The notes beneath the pieces were generated by a model, which ran no database searches, had not been told where the DNA came from, and saw nothing but the letters and a program-made list of their open reading frames with translations. Positions 11,046 to 23,400 of a stretch of 64,000 nucleotides of DNA are shown piece after piece. Position 1 is the stretch's first letter. Each line of letters begins with the position of its first letter. The position numbers were made by a program, and so were the translations under genes. Source of the stretch: Elephas maximus indicus. Lineage: Eukaryota; Chordata; Mammalia; Proboscidea; Elephantidae. The DNA lies in NCBI RefSeq assembly GCF_024166365.1, contig NC_064822.1, positions 147,380,823 to 147,444,822 on the forward strand, given 5' to 3'.

Positions 11046-12644
11046 ACCCTACTGGCTCACTTGGTCCTGAAACTCTGCTGTGAGGTATTAATATCCCCAT
11101 GTAACATATAGAAAACTGGAAATAATAGAATAAGTTGCATTATCAAAATTGCAACCCATTGCTCTCTGAAGCAGTGGACAATTTTAGGAAACCTCATTCA
11201 TTATATTTATTAATAGCAAAACATATAATTAAAATTTAGCTTTGTATAGTTAGTTCCATGTTTCCATCTGTTTAGGATAGATTAAGTTAATGAAAAATGG
11301 TATCATAAGAGATTTACATTTTTTCATTCATTCATTGAGCATTGATTAAATTGGATCCCATGTATACAAGATTCCTCTTTTTCATTAGAAATGAATCACA
11401 CTATGAAACATTTAGCTTCTCTGCAAAGAACGGATCAAGTTGTTCAAATCAAAATCAATAAGAGAAAAATTAAAAAGAGAAGCTATTCTATAGAGCTACA
11501 TTAGGCAGGGGTTTGCTTATGAATGACAAACCTGATAAAATTGAAGAGATAGAAGAATTACATAATTAGTGTAATCATAGTCTGTATAATATCATGTTCA
11601 AAGAACATGGAAATGTTTACATCTTAGTTTCAGAATGTTCCTTGCATTATTATTTTATATAATACATTTTATTTAAATAATTATTTATAATATCTGCTTT
11701 GATTTTCAATTTCAGTTTCTTTTAACAAGAGAAATCATTGACCCATCAGGCTGAAAGAAAAGCCCCCTGTCTTTATACCAAGTTCGTCATTCTTAAACTT
11801 TTCTTGTATAAGTCAATTTTTTCTCTTACTATGCAATTTTAAGTTTTCTTGCATCTATTAAAAAAAAAAAATTGTCATTGAGTCGATTCCAACTCTATAG
11901 AGGAGGTTAAGTCATTGTGTAACATGTTTTTCTTTTTGCTGTAATAAAATATTGTCTGTTTATTAAACAATGCTGTATTATTAAATCCTCTCTTTAAATC
12001 AGAAAACAACAGAATTTTACCTCAGATTTAACTGTAGAAATATTGTCTACTACTAAATATTTACATTAAAAAGCACATTTTCCCCTCACACATTTTACGA
12101 TAACCACATTTGAATTATTGATAACACCATTCTCCTGGTAACCCATGATTGAATCACTTGATCTACAAGATGTCCCTTATTTTATTTTCCATATCTGCTG
12201 TAATTTGTATTACAAATAAATCTTTTACTTTCCACTTCCATGATCATTGCTTATCTTTATATAATCCATACAAAGACATTTACTTATTGCATTCTGTGTA
12301 TCTGGCCCAGTGCTGGATGCTGAATTGTCATCATGCAATATGCTCCCTGTCCCTGTGGGCATGTAGCCACATAAAGAAGTCTCTGTTTAGTGTTCTAGAA
12401 GTTTTTCTGTGGATGTTCTATCATTCTGGATCACCAGTCTGTTGACTTTCCTTTGCCTTTGTTTTTTTTCCTTCCAGGAGAAGTATAGTCAAATTACATG
12501 CTTGTCAAATGGCAGAGTTAATATTCAGGCTTCTTCGCATGTTTTCCAGGGTATCTGTTGCATCAAAATATGGCTATCTCCTGTTCCCAATGCTTGAGTC
12601 TTAGACAGTCAAAAGTAGACTTAGTGAGTTCATACAGTCCCCAC
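11046..12644. other. Mostly unassigned DNA
   Basis: The only recognisable item is a fragment of about 38 bases of antisense SINE at 11868-11905 (attgtcattgagtcgattcc). The ORFs at 12149-12597 have no coding signature I recognise. Confidence 0.45.
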
Positions 12645-12953
12645 TGTCTTAGTTATCTCATGCTGCTATAATAGAAACACTACAAGTGGATGGCTTTAGC
12701 AAAGAGAAATTTATTCTCTTACAGTCTAATAGGCTAGAAGTCCACAAATTCAGGGCATCAGCTCCAGCACACGGCTTCCTCTCTCTGTTGGCTGTGAGCA
12801 AGTTATCAGTCTTCTGGTCAAGGAGCTTTTCAGGGCACAAACCTACTCCAAACATTGCTTTGTTGGTGGTATGAGGTCTCCATGTCTCTCTGCTTGCTTC
12901 TCTCTTTTATATTTCAAAAGAGATTGACTTAAAACACAACCTAATCTTGTAGA

Positions 12954-13123
12954 GGGAAACCCTGGTAGTGTAGTGGTTAAGTGCTACTGCTGCCAACCAA
13001 AAGGTCAACAGTTCGAATCCACCAGGCGCTCCTTGGAAACTCTATGGGCCAGTTCTACTCTGTCCTATAGGGTTGCTATGAGTCAAAATCGATTCCATGA
13101 GTGTGGGTTTGATTTGTTTGGTT
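12954..13123 (+). mobile_element. AfroSINE-type SINE, sense, inside LTR-2
   Basis: This is a full-length copy with 'accctggtagtgtagtggtt' at the head, a B-box-like segment, the RTE-shared 3' part and a 'gtttgatttgtttggttt' tail. The flanks 12942-12953 and 13124-13135 are the same 12 bases with one mismatch (taatcttgtaga / taatattgtaga), a TSD in the LTR. Confidence 0.93.
12971..13020 (+). promoter_or_regulatory. Pol III A box and B box of a SINE
   Basis: The A-box-like tagtggttaagtg lies at 12971-12983 and the B-box-like agttcgaatcc at 13010-13020. The spacing and order are those of a tRNA internal promoter. This copy keeps the CG in the B box, which most copies here have lost to CA. Activity is unknown. 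Confidence 0.6.
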
Positions 13124-13319
13124 TAATATTGTAGATTGAGCCCTTCCTCATTAACATAACAGCTGAAAATCCCACCTCATTAACGTCATAGATGTAGAAT
13201 TTACAAAACATAGAAAAAGCACATCAGATGACAAAATGGTAGACAATCACACAGTACTGGAAATCATGGCCTAGCCAAGTTGACAGATATTTTGGGGGGA
13301 CACAATTCAATCCATGACA

Positions 13320-14999
13320 CCCACCATACATTACAATCCAGAATTTTCCTGCCTTTTAAATCTGTTTACAAGACTTTGTTGTTAAAACTTCATCTCCAAG
13401 GCTGTAATGTGACACTGGCAAATTCTGGATAGTTTCTGCTCAGTAATTTGTCATCCTTGCATTCTCTGAAAAGATGTCAAGTGGTTTCGGGGTTATGAGA
13501 GTAGAAAACAGCCACCTAGAACAGCTATTTACTTCAAAAAAGTAGCAGCAAGACAGATGGCTTCTAAGTTTTCTGTATGGCACAGAACCAGGGTCAAACA
13601 GTAGAAAAGAACTCATGGCTCTATGTTCTTTCAGTCATGCAAGGCTGCTGTTATTTCATGAGGTGATGAAAGGATCTACCACTGATGGTTTTTATATGTG
13701 TCATTCATATTTAGTTGTTATGTATCTCGATTTCTATTTCTTGTGTTGTATTTCCTGTACTGATCTTTACGTTTCTATGCTTCTATTTGTTTCCTTAACT
13801 CCAGATTATTCTTTTATTTTATCCTAATAAGCATCAGCAGAGTAATTGGGCAAAAAAAAAAAAAAGTTACTATAATGCTTAAGAAATCACATACCTTGTA
13901 CTCCTCTTGTTTTGAAATGTTACAGAAAACTTTTTATGTCATACCTAAAACACAAATATTAAAATGTGGTTGTATAAGTGAATTATATACACATTTCTTT
14001 TCCTCTGATTTTCCTATTGGGCTTAGTTTTTTTTTTTTTTAATGAATTTTCATGTGTTTCCTGATTTGAAAGTATTTTAGAGGAAAGTAGGAAGAATCTG
14101 AGTCCATTTTAAACTATAAGTCATCATCCTTTCTTTTTTTAAGGGTCACTATTGAGTTTATTCTCTCTTTTTTTTTTTTTTTTTTTTGAAGATTTCCTTA
14201 AGAAATTAAGATATTCATAGTGCCATCTGTTTTTCCCTTTTATTTTTAGGACACCAAAAGAGGAACATACTTAGAAACTTCAGTTTAAAAAAAAAAAAAG
14301 AGAGAGAGAAAAAGCAGATGAACTCACCCGTGAACATGCACAGCGCACAGCTGTGTTTGCTTTATTTTGTATCTTTAAACATCAGTTTAATATTAGTTTT
14401 CTTTTTTTTTTTTACATGCTTGCTACCATGGATTGCCAATAAAACATTTCTGGACCATTTTTAAAGCATAATAAGAAAAGATGCCACACTGGCAAAAATT
14501 TTTCTTTTCCTTTCCTCCTAGGTATTCCATTTATATTCATAAGCAATAAAATCAAAGTGCACATTTCAAACAATATATGATTTGTGCTTTTATGTAAATA
14601 TAATCAAAATTGTTTTTACTCTATGACATGAAAAAAATCCAAATAGTTTCATAACTATAGATTTAAAAGCTTCAGTATAATTAATGTAATAGTGCAAACT
14701 ATTATTTTAATCATGGACTGTGTATTACTCTAGCGTAATGCATCATATCTATATTTTAGGTAACTTTATTAAAAAAATAAGTATTTCTATCTGCAGAAAG
14801 TCTAATACAGACCTAGAATACCTGAAAAATTCCCAAGGAAACATCACATGATCCCTTGCCAGAGAAATCTGATAAAATGAGGTGTGAAATAAGAAGCATG
14901 TCTTTAAGGGAGAGAATGAACTAGTCACATCTCTAAGACAGCTTGTGTTTTGGGATTATAAAATAAACAAGAGACCCAAACAAACAGACAATGGTAAAG
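13320..14999. other. Unassigned AT-rich DNA
   Basis: No family recognised. There are T tracts near 14030, 14170 and 14400 and an A tract followed by GA repeats near 14290. The ORF at 13615-13827 is not supported as a gene. Confidence 0.5.
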
Positions 15000-15152
15000 G
15001 AAATTAGGAAGTGGCATAGTGGTTAAGAGCCCTGCTGCTAACGAAAAGGTCAGCCGTTTGAATCCAGCAGCCGCTCCATGGAACCCTCTGGGGCAATTCT
15101 ACTCTGTCCCTGTGAGTCAGCATCAACTTGTTGACAATGAATTTGGTTTTTA
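15000..15152 (+). mobile_element. AfroSINE-type SINE, sense
   Basis: 'tggcatagtggttaagagcc', 'gtttgaatccagcagc', 'ctactctgtccctgtgagtc' and 'tgaatttggttttt' follow the SINE in order. It is diverged, with small deletions. No clear TSD. Confidence 0.85.
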
Positions 15153-16237
15153 GATATTTTTTTTTACATGTGCAGAATTTTGTTAATTCACATGTTTAAT
15201 GTGTTTTCTATTTCAGTTTTAAATATAATATATATCTAATTAGATTACTCCTGGCCTAAATGTGTAGTGGCAAAAATAATTCATCAAAAATTTAAGAACA
15301 ATTCTAACACATGAATTTTAATGTAGTAGAATATAAATTCATTTTAAAACAGCAATAATGTTTTAATATTTTATTATATGTATAATATATGTTCCTTGCA
15401 AAAAAATTAGAATATACAAACAAAAAAAACTCTTATTCTCTTTGTCTCTTTGAAGAAGAGCCAAGAAAATAAGTAGAACAAGGTAGTAATTTTTCTAAAT
15501 CAAAGGTATCTTTTTCTAAATCAAGACAAAAACAGTTAGTAGTATCTGCCACAAAGAAATACATAAATATTAACGAAACTAATGTAAAGAAAGAAAAAAA
15601 AACCTGGCTAAATTTACACAGCTAATTAGGTATTGAGTTTAACAGCATATTGCTCGAGAGGTGCTACAATGGCAAGAAGATGTACTAATGGAAAAAAATT
15701 TTTTTTTGATTGAAATTGGTTTGAAATGAAGACAACCTCTGAATAAAAATATAGTGACCATTCTTCTAAAACACTGAAGAGAATCAAGAAAAAAATAAGA
15801 CCAGTAGAAGACAAGTATTGTCTTTTAAATTTAGGTTAAAATAATTCCTGAGATAAAGATGCCTAATTTTCACTGGGTAGAAAGTTATACATATCTAGCC
15901 CAGGACAGAATTTGTTGAGAAGTCATTAAGTGTATTGCTTTAATAAATGTGGTGAACCCTGCATAGATAGAGATCATCCTATAAATAAATTACATTTCAG
16001 ACATGTTCATATCAAATAAAAAGGCCACAGATAGTATTTAATACTGAATATGAAAATTTAAATTTGAATGTGATTAAATTTTGGAATTTGAAGACGTTTA
16101 TAAGAAATTATTCCTAACTCTTTCTTTGGAAATATAAAATAATCTTCTTGCAATTAGAAATTAATGAAAAGATAAGGGTCATTTATTATTTTTAAATCCA
16201 ATGATCTTTGAAAATCAACACAAACACAACTAAAGAA
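15153..16237. other. Unassigned AT-rich DNA
   Basis: Nothing recognised. The 62-codon antisense frame at 15626-15814 is A/T-rich noise. Confidence 0.5.
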
Positions 16238-16560
16238 TTTACAGCGAATCCCCGGATTAGAAATGCCTGATTTATGGACAACTCCTACTTGCCTTTTAAC
16301 ATTATGTAAATTTGCCCTCACGTTGAAATAATTAAACTAACCCCTTCTCGCAACAAATTCTTCATCACAATCATCTTCAGTTGCTGCACGTGCAGCTTTT
16401 AAACCACTGAAAAGCCTTCGAGCCTTTCCTTGCACTAAAGTAAGACTGAATAAGAACCATATTCACCTGTTTCGACTTTCCTAAAAATTAACTTAAAGAC
16501 ACACTTAGGAACAGATCTCCTTCTTAACTTGGGAACTGCCTTTACATAACAATGCTTATT
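16238..16560 (-). mobile_element. Possible ancient DNA-transposon (Tigger-like) remnant
   Basis: 'cgaatccccggattagaaat', 'ttcgactttcctaaaaatta' and 'ttaacttgggaactgccttt' recall the end regions of old Tigger-type elements (acttaagaac ... cccggggactgcctgt). The orientation is uncertain. No target-site duplication was confirmed. The antisense ORF at 16435-16617 falls here but carries no transposase motif. Confidence 0.35.
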
Positions 16561-16951
16561 TACCTGGAAAAAAATCAAAGGAAAAGAAATGTGGGTATAA
16601 TTTTTACACAACTGCATTTTAGTATTTTTGTTTTGGTTTTACAGAAAAAGTTTTCTATTTTTCATAACAAAAGAAGTAGAAAGAATGCAATTTTTTAAGC
16701 ATTATAGTAACATTTTTGCCCAATTAATCCATTAGAATAAAAGAAAACTGTGGCGCTAAGTAAACAAATAGGTGGATAGAAATATAAGGATCAGTTTAGG
16801 AAGAAGAAAAAATGGATTCAACCAAAAGTTCAAATAAGCAGTAAAATTGAATCTAAAGTATTCAGAGATTATTTGTATTCTTTCCAGGAATTCTGGAAGC
16901 TTGGTATTTTTGTAACTTAAAAAAGTCAACCTATGAAATAAGAAAAAAAAA

Positions 16952-16992
16952 ATCAAACCTGTTGCCATCAATTCCAACTCATAGCAACCAAT
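16952..16992 (-). mobile_element. SINE 3' fragment, antisense
   Basis: 'aatcaaacctgttgccatca' followed by 'attccaactcatagcaacc' is the 3' end of the SINE in reverse; the rest is absent, as in a 5'-truncated insertion. Confidence 0.7.
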
Positions 16993-17110
16993 GAATATTT
17001 TTCAAATTCATCATTAAAAATAAAAAGTTAAAATATTATTTCAGAGTTGTCAAAGGGACTTTCCTTTTCAAGAAAGAAAATATTCCTCTGTAACAAATGG
17101 TAAGTAAAAA

Positions 17111-17318
17111 ACACCCCAAACTCGTTGTCTTCAATCAATTCCAACTCACAACAACCTTGTAAGACAAAGTAGAACTGCCACATAGGGTTTCCAAGGCTAT
17201 AAATCTTTATGGAAGCAGACTGCCACATCTTTCTCCTTGCACAGGGTGATTGGTGTGTCCTAGCTGTCAATCTTTTGGTTAGCAGCTGAGTGCTTAACAA
17301 GAACAACACCAGGACTCC
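17111..17318 (-). mobile_element. AfroSINE, long variant, antisense
   Basis: This copy has the extra middle segment 'aaggctataaatctttatgg' followed by 'aagcagactgccacatcttt', absent from the short form. It ends 'caacaccaggactcc'. The same long form is seen at 51917-52127 and, sense, at 46857-47050. The 93-codon antisense frame at 17028-17309 overlaps and is not a gene. Confidence 0.88.
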
Positions 17319-17604
17319 AGGGCAGAGTAGAATTGCCCCACAGGGTTTTCAAGGAGCAGCTGGTAGATTCCTACTGCCAACCTTTAGGTTAGCAGCCAAA
17401 CCCTTAACTACTACGCCACCAAACCAAAACCTACTGCCGTCAAGTCGATTCCAACTCATTGCGACCCTATAGGACAGAGTAGAACTGCCCCATAGAGTTT
17501 TCAAGGAGTGCCTGGTGGATTCTAACTGCCAACCTTTTGGTTAGCAGCTGTAGCACTTAACAGCCGTGCTACCAGGATTTCTACTACTATGCCACCAGGG
17601 CTCC
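17319..17604 (-). mobile_element. AfroSINE, antisense, split by another SINE
   Basis: The first part is 17319-17421, from 'cagagtagaattgcccca' to 'actactacgccacca'. The second part is 17583-17604, 'actactatgccaccaggg' to 'ctcc'. The repeated 15 bases at 17407-17421 and 17583-17597 (one mismatch) are the TSD of the SINE lying between them. It abuts the preceding long-form SINE with no spacer. Confidence 0.85.
17422..17582 (-). mobile_element. AfroSINE, antisense, nested in a SINE
   Basis: A complete short-form copy: 'aaccaaaacctactgccgtc', 'ccctataggacagagtagaa', 'gcctggtggattctaactgc', ending at 'accaggatttct'. It is bounded by the 15-bp TSD described for its host SINE. Confidence 0.9.
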
Positions 17605-17664
17605 TTATATTTGCTGTATAGGATTAATCATAAATAAAGTCTTTTCTAAATTATTGTCTCCCAT

Positions 17665-17834
17665 ATACAGTAAAAAGTGACCATTAAAATGAGTTACTCA
17701 AAAAGCCTGCTGCAGTGAGCATAATTGACTGAAAGACCCAGCAGCTGCCATACAGTAAAAAGTGACCATTAAAATGAGTTACTCAAAAAGCCTGCTGCAG
17801 TGAGCATAATTGACTGAAAGACCCAGCAGCTGCC
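17665..17834. repeat. Perfect 85-bp tandem duplication
   Basis: Copy 1 is 17665-17749 and copy 2 is 17750-17834. They read identically base for base, from 'atacagtaaaaagtgacc' to 'gacccagcagctgcc'. No SINE or LINE sequence is involved. Identity over 85 bp in otherwise worn DNA implies a recent event or an assembly artefact. Confidence 0.95.
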
Positions 17835-17881
17835 TCCTGGATCCACCACTAGTATTCTGCTAAGACCACTCTTCTTCTAGG

Positions 17882-18771
17882 GTGTTGTTGCTGTTAGGGG
17901 TCATTGAGACAGTTCTGACTCATAGTGCCCACATGCACAACAAAACAGAACAATGCCCAGTCCTGTGCCATACTCACAGTTGTTGCTATATTTGAGCCCC
18001 TTGTTGCAGCCACTGTGTTAAACCATCTTGTTCAGAGTTTCCCTCTTTTTCACTGACCCTCTACTTTACCAAGGACTGGTCCCTCCTGATAACATGTTAA
18101 AAGTATGCGAGACAAAGTCTCACTATCCTCACTTCTAAGGAGTATTCTGGCTGCACTTCCTCCAAGACAGATTTGTTTGTTTTTCTGGCAGTCCATGGTA
18201 TATTCAATATTCATTTCCAATACCATAATTTAAAGGCATCAGTTCTTCTTTGGTCTTCCTTATTCATTGTACAGCTTTTGCGTGCATATGAGATGATTGA
18301 AAACTCCATGACTTGGGTCAGGCTCACCTTAGTCCTCAAGGTGGTATCTTTGCTTTATAACACTTTAAAGAGGTCTTTTTCAGTAGATTTGCCCAATGCA
18401 ATACATCGTTTGATTTCATCACTCCTCCTTCCATGGGCATTGATTATGGATCCAAATAAAATGAAATCCTTGACAACTTCAATATTTTCTCCATTTATCA
18501 TGATGTTGCTTATTGATCCAGTTGTGAGGATTTTTTTTTGTTGTTGTTGTTAAGGCATCATCCATACTGAAAGTTGTAGTCTTTGATCTTCATCAATAAG
18601 TGATTCAAGTTGTTTTTCCTTCAGCAAACAAAATTGTGTCATCTGCTTGTTGCAGGTTGTTAATGAGTCGTCCTGCAGTCCTGATGCCTCGTTCTTTATA
18701 CAGTCGAACTTATCGAATTATTTGCTCAGCATATAGATTGAATGAGTATGGTGAAAGGACACAACCCTGAT
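17882..18771 (-). mobile_element. RTE/BovB-type LINE, copy C (3' part, antisense)
   Basis: It starts with the complement of the RTE tail (gtgttgttgctgttaggg) and reads back through the C-terminal and palm-proximal region to 'gaaaggacacaaccctga'. About 0.9 kb of the 3.2 kb element is present, typical of a 5'-truncated LINE. The 126-codon frame at 18173-18553 is on the non-coding strand of this element. Confidence 0.88.
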
Positions 18772-19362
18772 GCTGAGGATGCTCTCAGTCAATTACTGAG
18801 TAAGTCAGGGTATCATCATTACCAGACCATTTCTATGGAAAGTAGGACTTCTCTGACAAGTGACTTTGGCTCAAAGACTCCCCATTACCCTGGCCAAAAT
18901 TTTATTAAAACTGTGCTGAAGTTTAAAATTTCTCCTGCTCAATCGCCTTTCCTTCCTCTCTCCTTCACAGGTGCCAGACCTGTTTCTGGTCTGATGTTGC
19001 TCCTGCTTCCTCTTCTTTCACCTTCACAAGCATTTTCCTCAATAAATAAATTGCATATGTTTTCCTGACTTGGCATCTGACTCTTAGAGAGCCAGAATGA
19101 AGGTACTTTGTATAGCAAATTACATCAAGGAGTGAAAACCAGAAGCCAAGGTACAGGAAATTTTCCAACACTATATAAATTTTATCTGAACAATTCACCT
19201 TTTTATTGTTAATTTTTGTAAATCCCCTCATTAGAAAACAGCTGATTTTCCCAATGTTTTTGCAGATAACCTTTAAGAGTAGAAATATCATGAATAGAGT
19301 ATGTTTTTTTTTAATTTTTATTTAATGTTATTTGAAATAACTTAAATCATGGTTTTTGTTTA
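18772..19362 (+). other. Possible LTR 3' end with AATAAA, otherwise unassigned
   Basis: A pyrimidine-rich stretch (18940-19030) followed by 'cctcaataaataaattgc' near 19037-19054 and 'cttggcatctgactctta' resembles the end of an old ERVL-type LTR with its polyadenylation signal. No termini or TSD were identified, so I do not call an element. The overlapping ORFs at 18742-19291 are not supported as genes. Confidence 0.25.
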
Positions 19363-19488
19363 ACGTCAAGCATAACAACGGTTGTAAGGATGGTGCAGGA
19401 CTGGGCAGCGTTTCGTTCTGTTGCACATAGGGCTGCTATGAGTTGGAATTGACTCGATGGCACTTAACAAGGACAACAATAACATACA
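19363..19488 (+). mobile_element. RTE 3'-terminal fragment, sense
   Basis: 'gtcaagcataacaacggttg', 'gtgcaggactgggcagcgtt' and 'gctatgagttggaattgact' followed by 'cgatggcacttaacaaggac' give the last ~115 bases of the RTE plus the tail. A severely 5'-truncated insertion. Confidence 0.85.
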
Positions 19489-20247
19489 GAACTACTTATA
19501 TGAGAACACTTTTTCTTATATAATAGAAAGCTTGGGGCTATTTCTTTTCTGTTTAAATTTTTTTTTTTTTTTTTGGCAACAACAATCTAATTTCTTGAAA
19601 GGAGTCAGTGAAACTACAGTAAATAAAACTCTGTTAAATAATAAATTTACAAGTATGTGACCCATGAGACCCTTTATATATTTTTATTATGGACATATTC
19701 TATTAGCAGATTCTGTGGTTTTCTGCTTCATATAATCTAAAAAATTAAGTCAATCTATATGAAAATCTTAGCTCATTGCATGTATTATTGCACCTTTACT
19801 ATTTTATGCTTAAGTTGATAATTTTATAAGCCTAACACACAAACATGAAAACTTTTATAGGACCCCAAGTACTAACTATAAAAAATAAAGTTAGACTGCA
19901 CTATAATATTCACATATAAACTGAGCTGACATCATTAAGTAATTCAAGAAATTTGGAATTAATTATAAGGGAAACAAATCTTGTAGCCTAAAATAGACTT
20001 TGCATTATTTTCAAATAGTCATAATCTATTTAAAATGAAATGTGATTTCACTGATGAACACAACAAATAGTTTTCTGTGTTAGGAAAAAAAGCAAATTAG
20101 GAGCCAGTTAATTTACCCATTCATGTCTGTATACGGATTTTGTTCATTCTGCAATCTCTGATTTGAATAAATTATAAAACCTGACACTGTCAGTTGAAAG
20201 TGAGAAGACTATGCTAATTAAGCAAGTGCTATAGACTCCCCCACGTG
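19489..20247. other. Unassigned AT-rich DNA
   Basis: Nothing recognised; a T tract lies near 19560-19574. Confidence 0.5.
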
Positions 20248-20432
20248 TCTGTCAGTTTGTCATTCTGTGAGGGTTTGCGTGTTGCTGTGATGCTGGAAGC
20301 TATGCCATTGGTATTCAAATACCAGCAGGGTCACCCATGGCAGACAGGTTTCAGTGGGGCTTCCAGACTGAGACAGGCAAGGAAGAAAGACTCAGCAGTC
20401 TACTTCTGAAAAGAATTGTCCAGTGAAAACCT

Positions 20433-23400
20433 TCTGACTAGCAGTGGAACATTGTCTGGTATAGCGCTGGAAGATGACCCCCTGAGGTTGCAAGGCACTC
20501 AAAAGTGCCCTTAATGATACGAATGTAGTCAAGCTTTCAGGTCCTTCATTTGCTGCTGTGGCATGACTCAAAATGAGAAGAAACAGCTGCAAACATCCAT
20601 TACTAATCAGAATGTGGAATGTATGAATCATGAATCTAGGAAAATTGGAAATTGTCAAAAGTGAAATGAAACGCATAAACATTGTTATCCTAGGTATTAG
20701 TGAGCTGAAATGGACTGGTGTTGGCCATTTTGAATCAGATAATCTTATGATATACTATGCTTGAAATGACAAATTAAAGAGGAATGAACTTCTATTCATC
20801 GTCAAAAAGAACATTTCAAGATCTATCCTGAAATACAATGCTCACAGTGATAGGATAATATCCATATGCCTACCAGGAAGACCAGTTAATATGAGTATTA
20901 TTCAAATTTATGCACCAACCACTAAGGCCAAAGATGAAGAAATTTAAGATTTTTACCAACTTCTGCAGTCTGAAATTGATGCACTGATAATTACTGGTGA
21001 TTGGAATACCAAAGTTAGAAACAAAGAAGAAGGATCAGTAATTGGAAATTATGGCCTTGGTGATAAAAAGGATGCTGGGGATTGCATGACAGAATTTTGC
21101 AAGACCAATGACTTCTTCATTGAAAATACCTTTTTTCACCAAAATAAATGGCAACTATAAATTTTTTTTTTTTTTTTTAATATATGTGGGCCTTGACAGA
21201 TGGAATACACAGGAATCAAATTGACTACATCTATGGAAGGATGGAAACCCTGGTGGCATAGTGGTTAAGTGCCAAGGCTCCTAACCAAAGGGTCGGCAGT
21301 TCAAATCCACCAGGCGCTCCTTGGAAACTCTATGGGGTGGTTCTACTTTGTCTTACAGGATCACTATGAGTTGGAATTGACTCGACGGCACTGGGTTTGG
21401 TTTTGGCTTATGGAAAGAGACAATGGAAAAGCTCAATATCATCAGTCAGAACAAGGTCAGAGACAGAATGTGAAACAGACCATCAATTGGTCATATGCAA
21501 GTTCAAGTTGAAGCTGAAGAAAATCAGAATAAGTCCATGAGAGCCAAAGAACTACCGTTAGTATATCCCAGTGAATTTAGAGACCATCTCAAGAGTAGAT
21601 TTGATGCTTTGAACACTGATGGCCAAAGACCAGGTGACTTGTGGAATGACATCAAGGACATCATCCATGAAGAAAGCAAGAGGTCATTGAAAAGACAGGA
21701 AACAAAGACCAAAATGGATGAGACTCTGAAACTTGCTTTTGAACGTCGAATAGCTAAAGCAAAAGGAAGAAATGACGAAGTAAAAGAACTGAACAGAAGA
21801 TTTCAAAGGGCGGCTCGAGAAGACAAAGTAAAGTACTATAATGACATGTGCAAAGAGCTAGAGATAGAAAACCAAAAGGGAAGAACATGCTTGGCATTTC
21901 TCAAGCTAAAAGAACTGAAGAAAAAATTCAAGCCTAGAGTTGCAATAGTGAAGAATTCTACGGAGAAAATATTACATGACACAGGAACCATCAAAAGAAG
22001 ATGGAAGGAATACACAGAGTTATTATACCAAAAAGAATTGGTCGACATTCAAACATTTCAGGAGGTAGCATATGATCAGGAACTGATGGTACTGAAGGAA
22101 AAAGTCCAAGCTGCACTGAAGGCATTAGCAAAAAACAAGGCTCCAAGAATTGATGGAATATCAATGGAGATCTTTGAACAAATGGATGCAACACCGGAAG
22201 TACTCACCTGTCTATTCCAAGAAAATTGGGAGACAGCTACCTGGCCAACTGACTAGAAGAGATCTGCATTTATGCCTATTCCTAAAAAAGTGATCCAACT
22301 GAATTCAGAAATTATCAAACAATATCATTAATATCACATGAAAGTAAAATTTTCATGAAGATCATTCAAAAGCAGATGCAACAGTATATCAATAGGGAAC
22401 AGCCAGAAATTCAAGCCAGATTCAGACAAGGATGTGGAACCAGTAATATCATTGCTGATGTCAAGTGAATCCTGGCTGAAAGCAGAGAATACGAGAAAGA
22501 TGTTTACCTGTGTTTTATTGACTGTGCAAAGTCATTCCACTGTGTGGATCATAACCAATTATGCATAATTTTGCAAAGAATGAGAATTTCCTAACATTAA
22601 TTGTGCTCATGAGGAAGCTGTACACAGATCAAGAGGCAGTCATTCAAACAGAACAAGGGAAAACTCTGTGGTTTAATGTTAGGAACAGTGTGCGTCAGGG
22701 TTGTATTCTTTCACCATTCCTATTCAACCTGTATGCTGAGCAAAGAATCCGAGAAGTTGGATTATATGAAAAAGAATGGGACATCAAGATTGGAGGAAAG
22801 TACATTAATAGCCTTTGGTATGCAGGTGAGGCAACCTTGCTTGCTAAAAGTGAAGAAGGCTTGAAACCCTTACTGATGAATATCAAAGACCACAGCCTTC
22901 AGTATGGATTACATCTCAATATCAAGAAAACAAAAATCCACACAATTGGACCAATAAGCAACATCATGATAAATGGAGAAAAGATTGAAGCTGTCAAGAA
23001 TTTCATTTTTCTTGGATCCACAATCAACACCCATGAAAGCAGCAGAGAAGAAATCGAAAGACATTGCATTGGGCAAATCTGCTGCAAAAGACCTCTTTAA
23101 AGTGTTGAAAAGCAAAGATGTCACGTTGAAGACTAAGGTGCACCTGACTCAAGCCATAGTGTTTTCAATCACCTCATATGCATGTGAAAGCTGGACAATG
23201 AATACGGAAGACCTAAGAAAAATTGATGACTTTGAATTGCGGTTTTGGCGATGGACTGCCAAAGAATGAACAAATCTGTCTTGGAAGAAGTACAGTCAGA
23301 ATGCTCCTTAGAAGCAAGGATGGAGAGACTACGTCTTACACACTTTGGACATGTTATCAAGAGGAATCAGTCCCTGGAGAAGGACATCATGTTCGTTAAA

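Larger units (their letters stand above)
12645..13319 (-). mobile_element. Solo LTR of the LTR-1 family, antisense, split by a SINE (LTR-2)
   Basis: It begins TGTCTTAGTTATCT and ends CCATGACA, the reverse of the LTR at 6989-7492. The 5 bp CCCAC flanks it on both sides (12640-12644 and 13320-13324), a clean target-site duplication. Without the SINE at 12954-13123 it is about 500 bp, like the other family members. The order of segments matches LTR-4 in reverse. The small ORFs at 12658-12874 lie inside and are not genes. Confidence 0.85.

Noticed and set aside
12954..13123. tRNA gene, from the A/B-box-like head
   Set aside because: No tRNA cloverleaf closes; the segment is the promoter head of a SINE with TSD.
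21495..22256. 253-codon open frame as a host gene
   Set aside because: It is RTE D linker and fingers sequence, present in many copies in the window.
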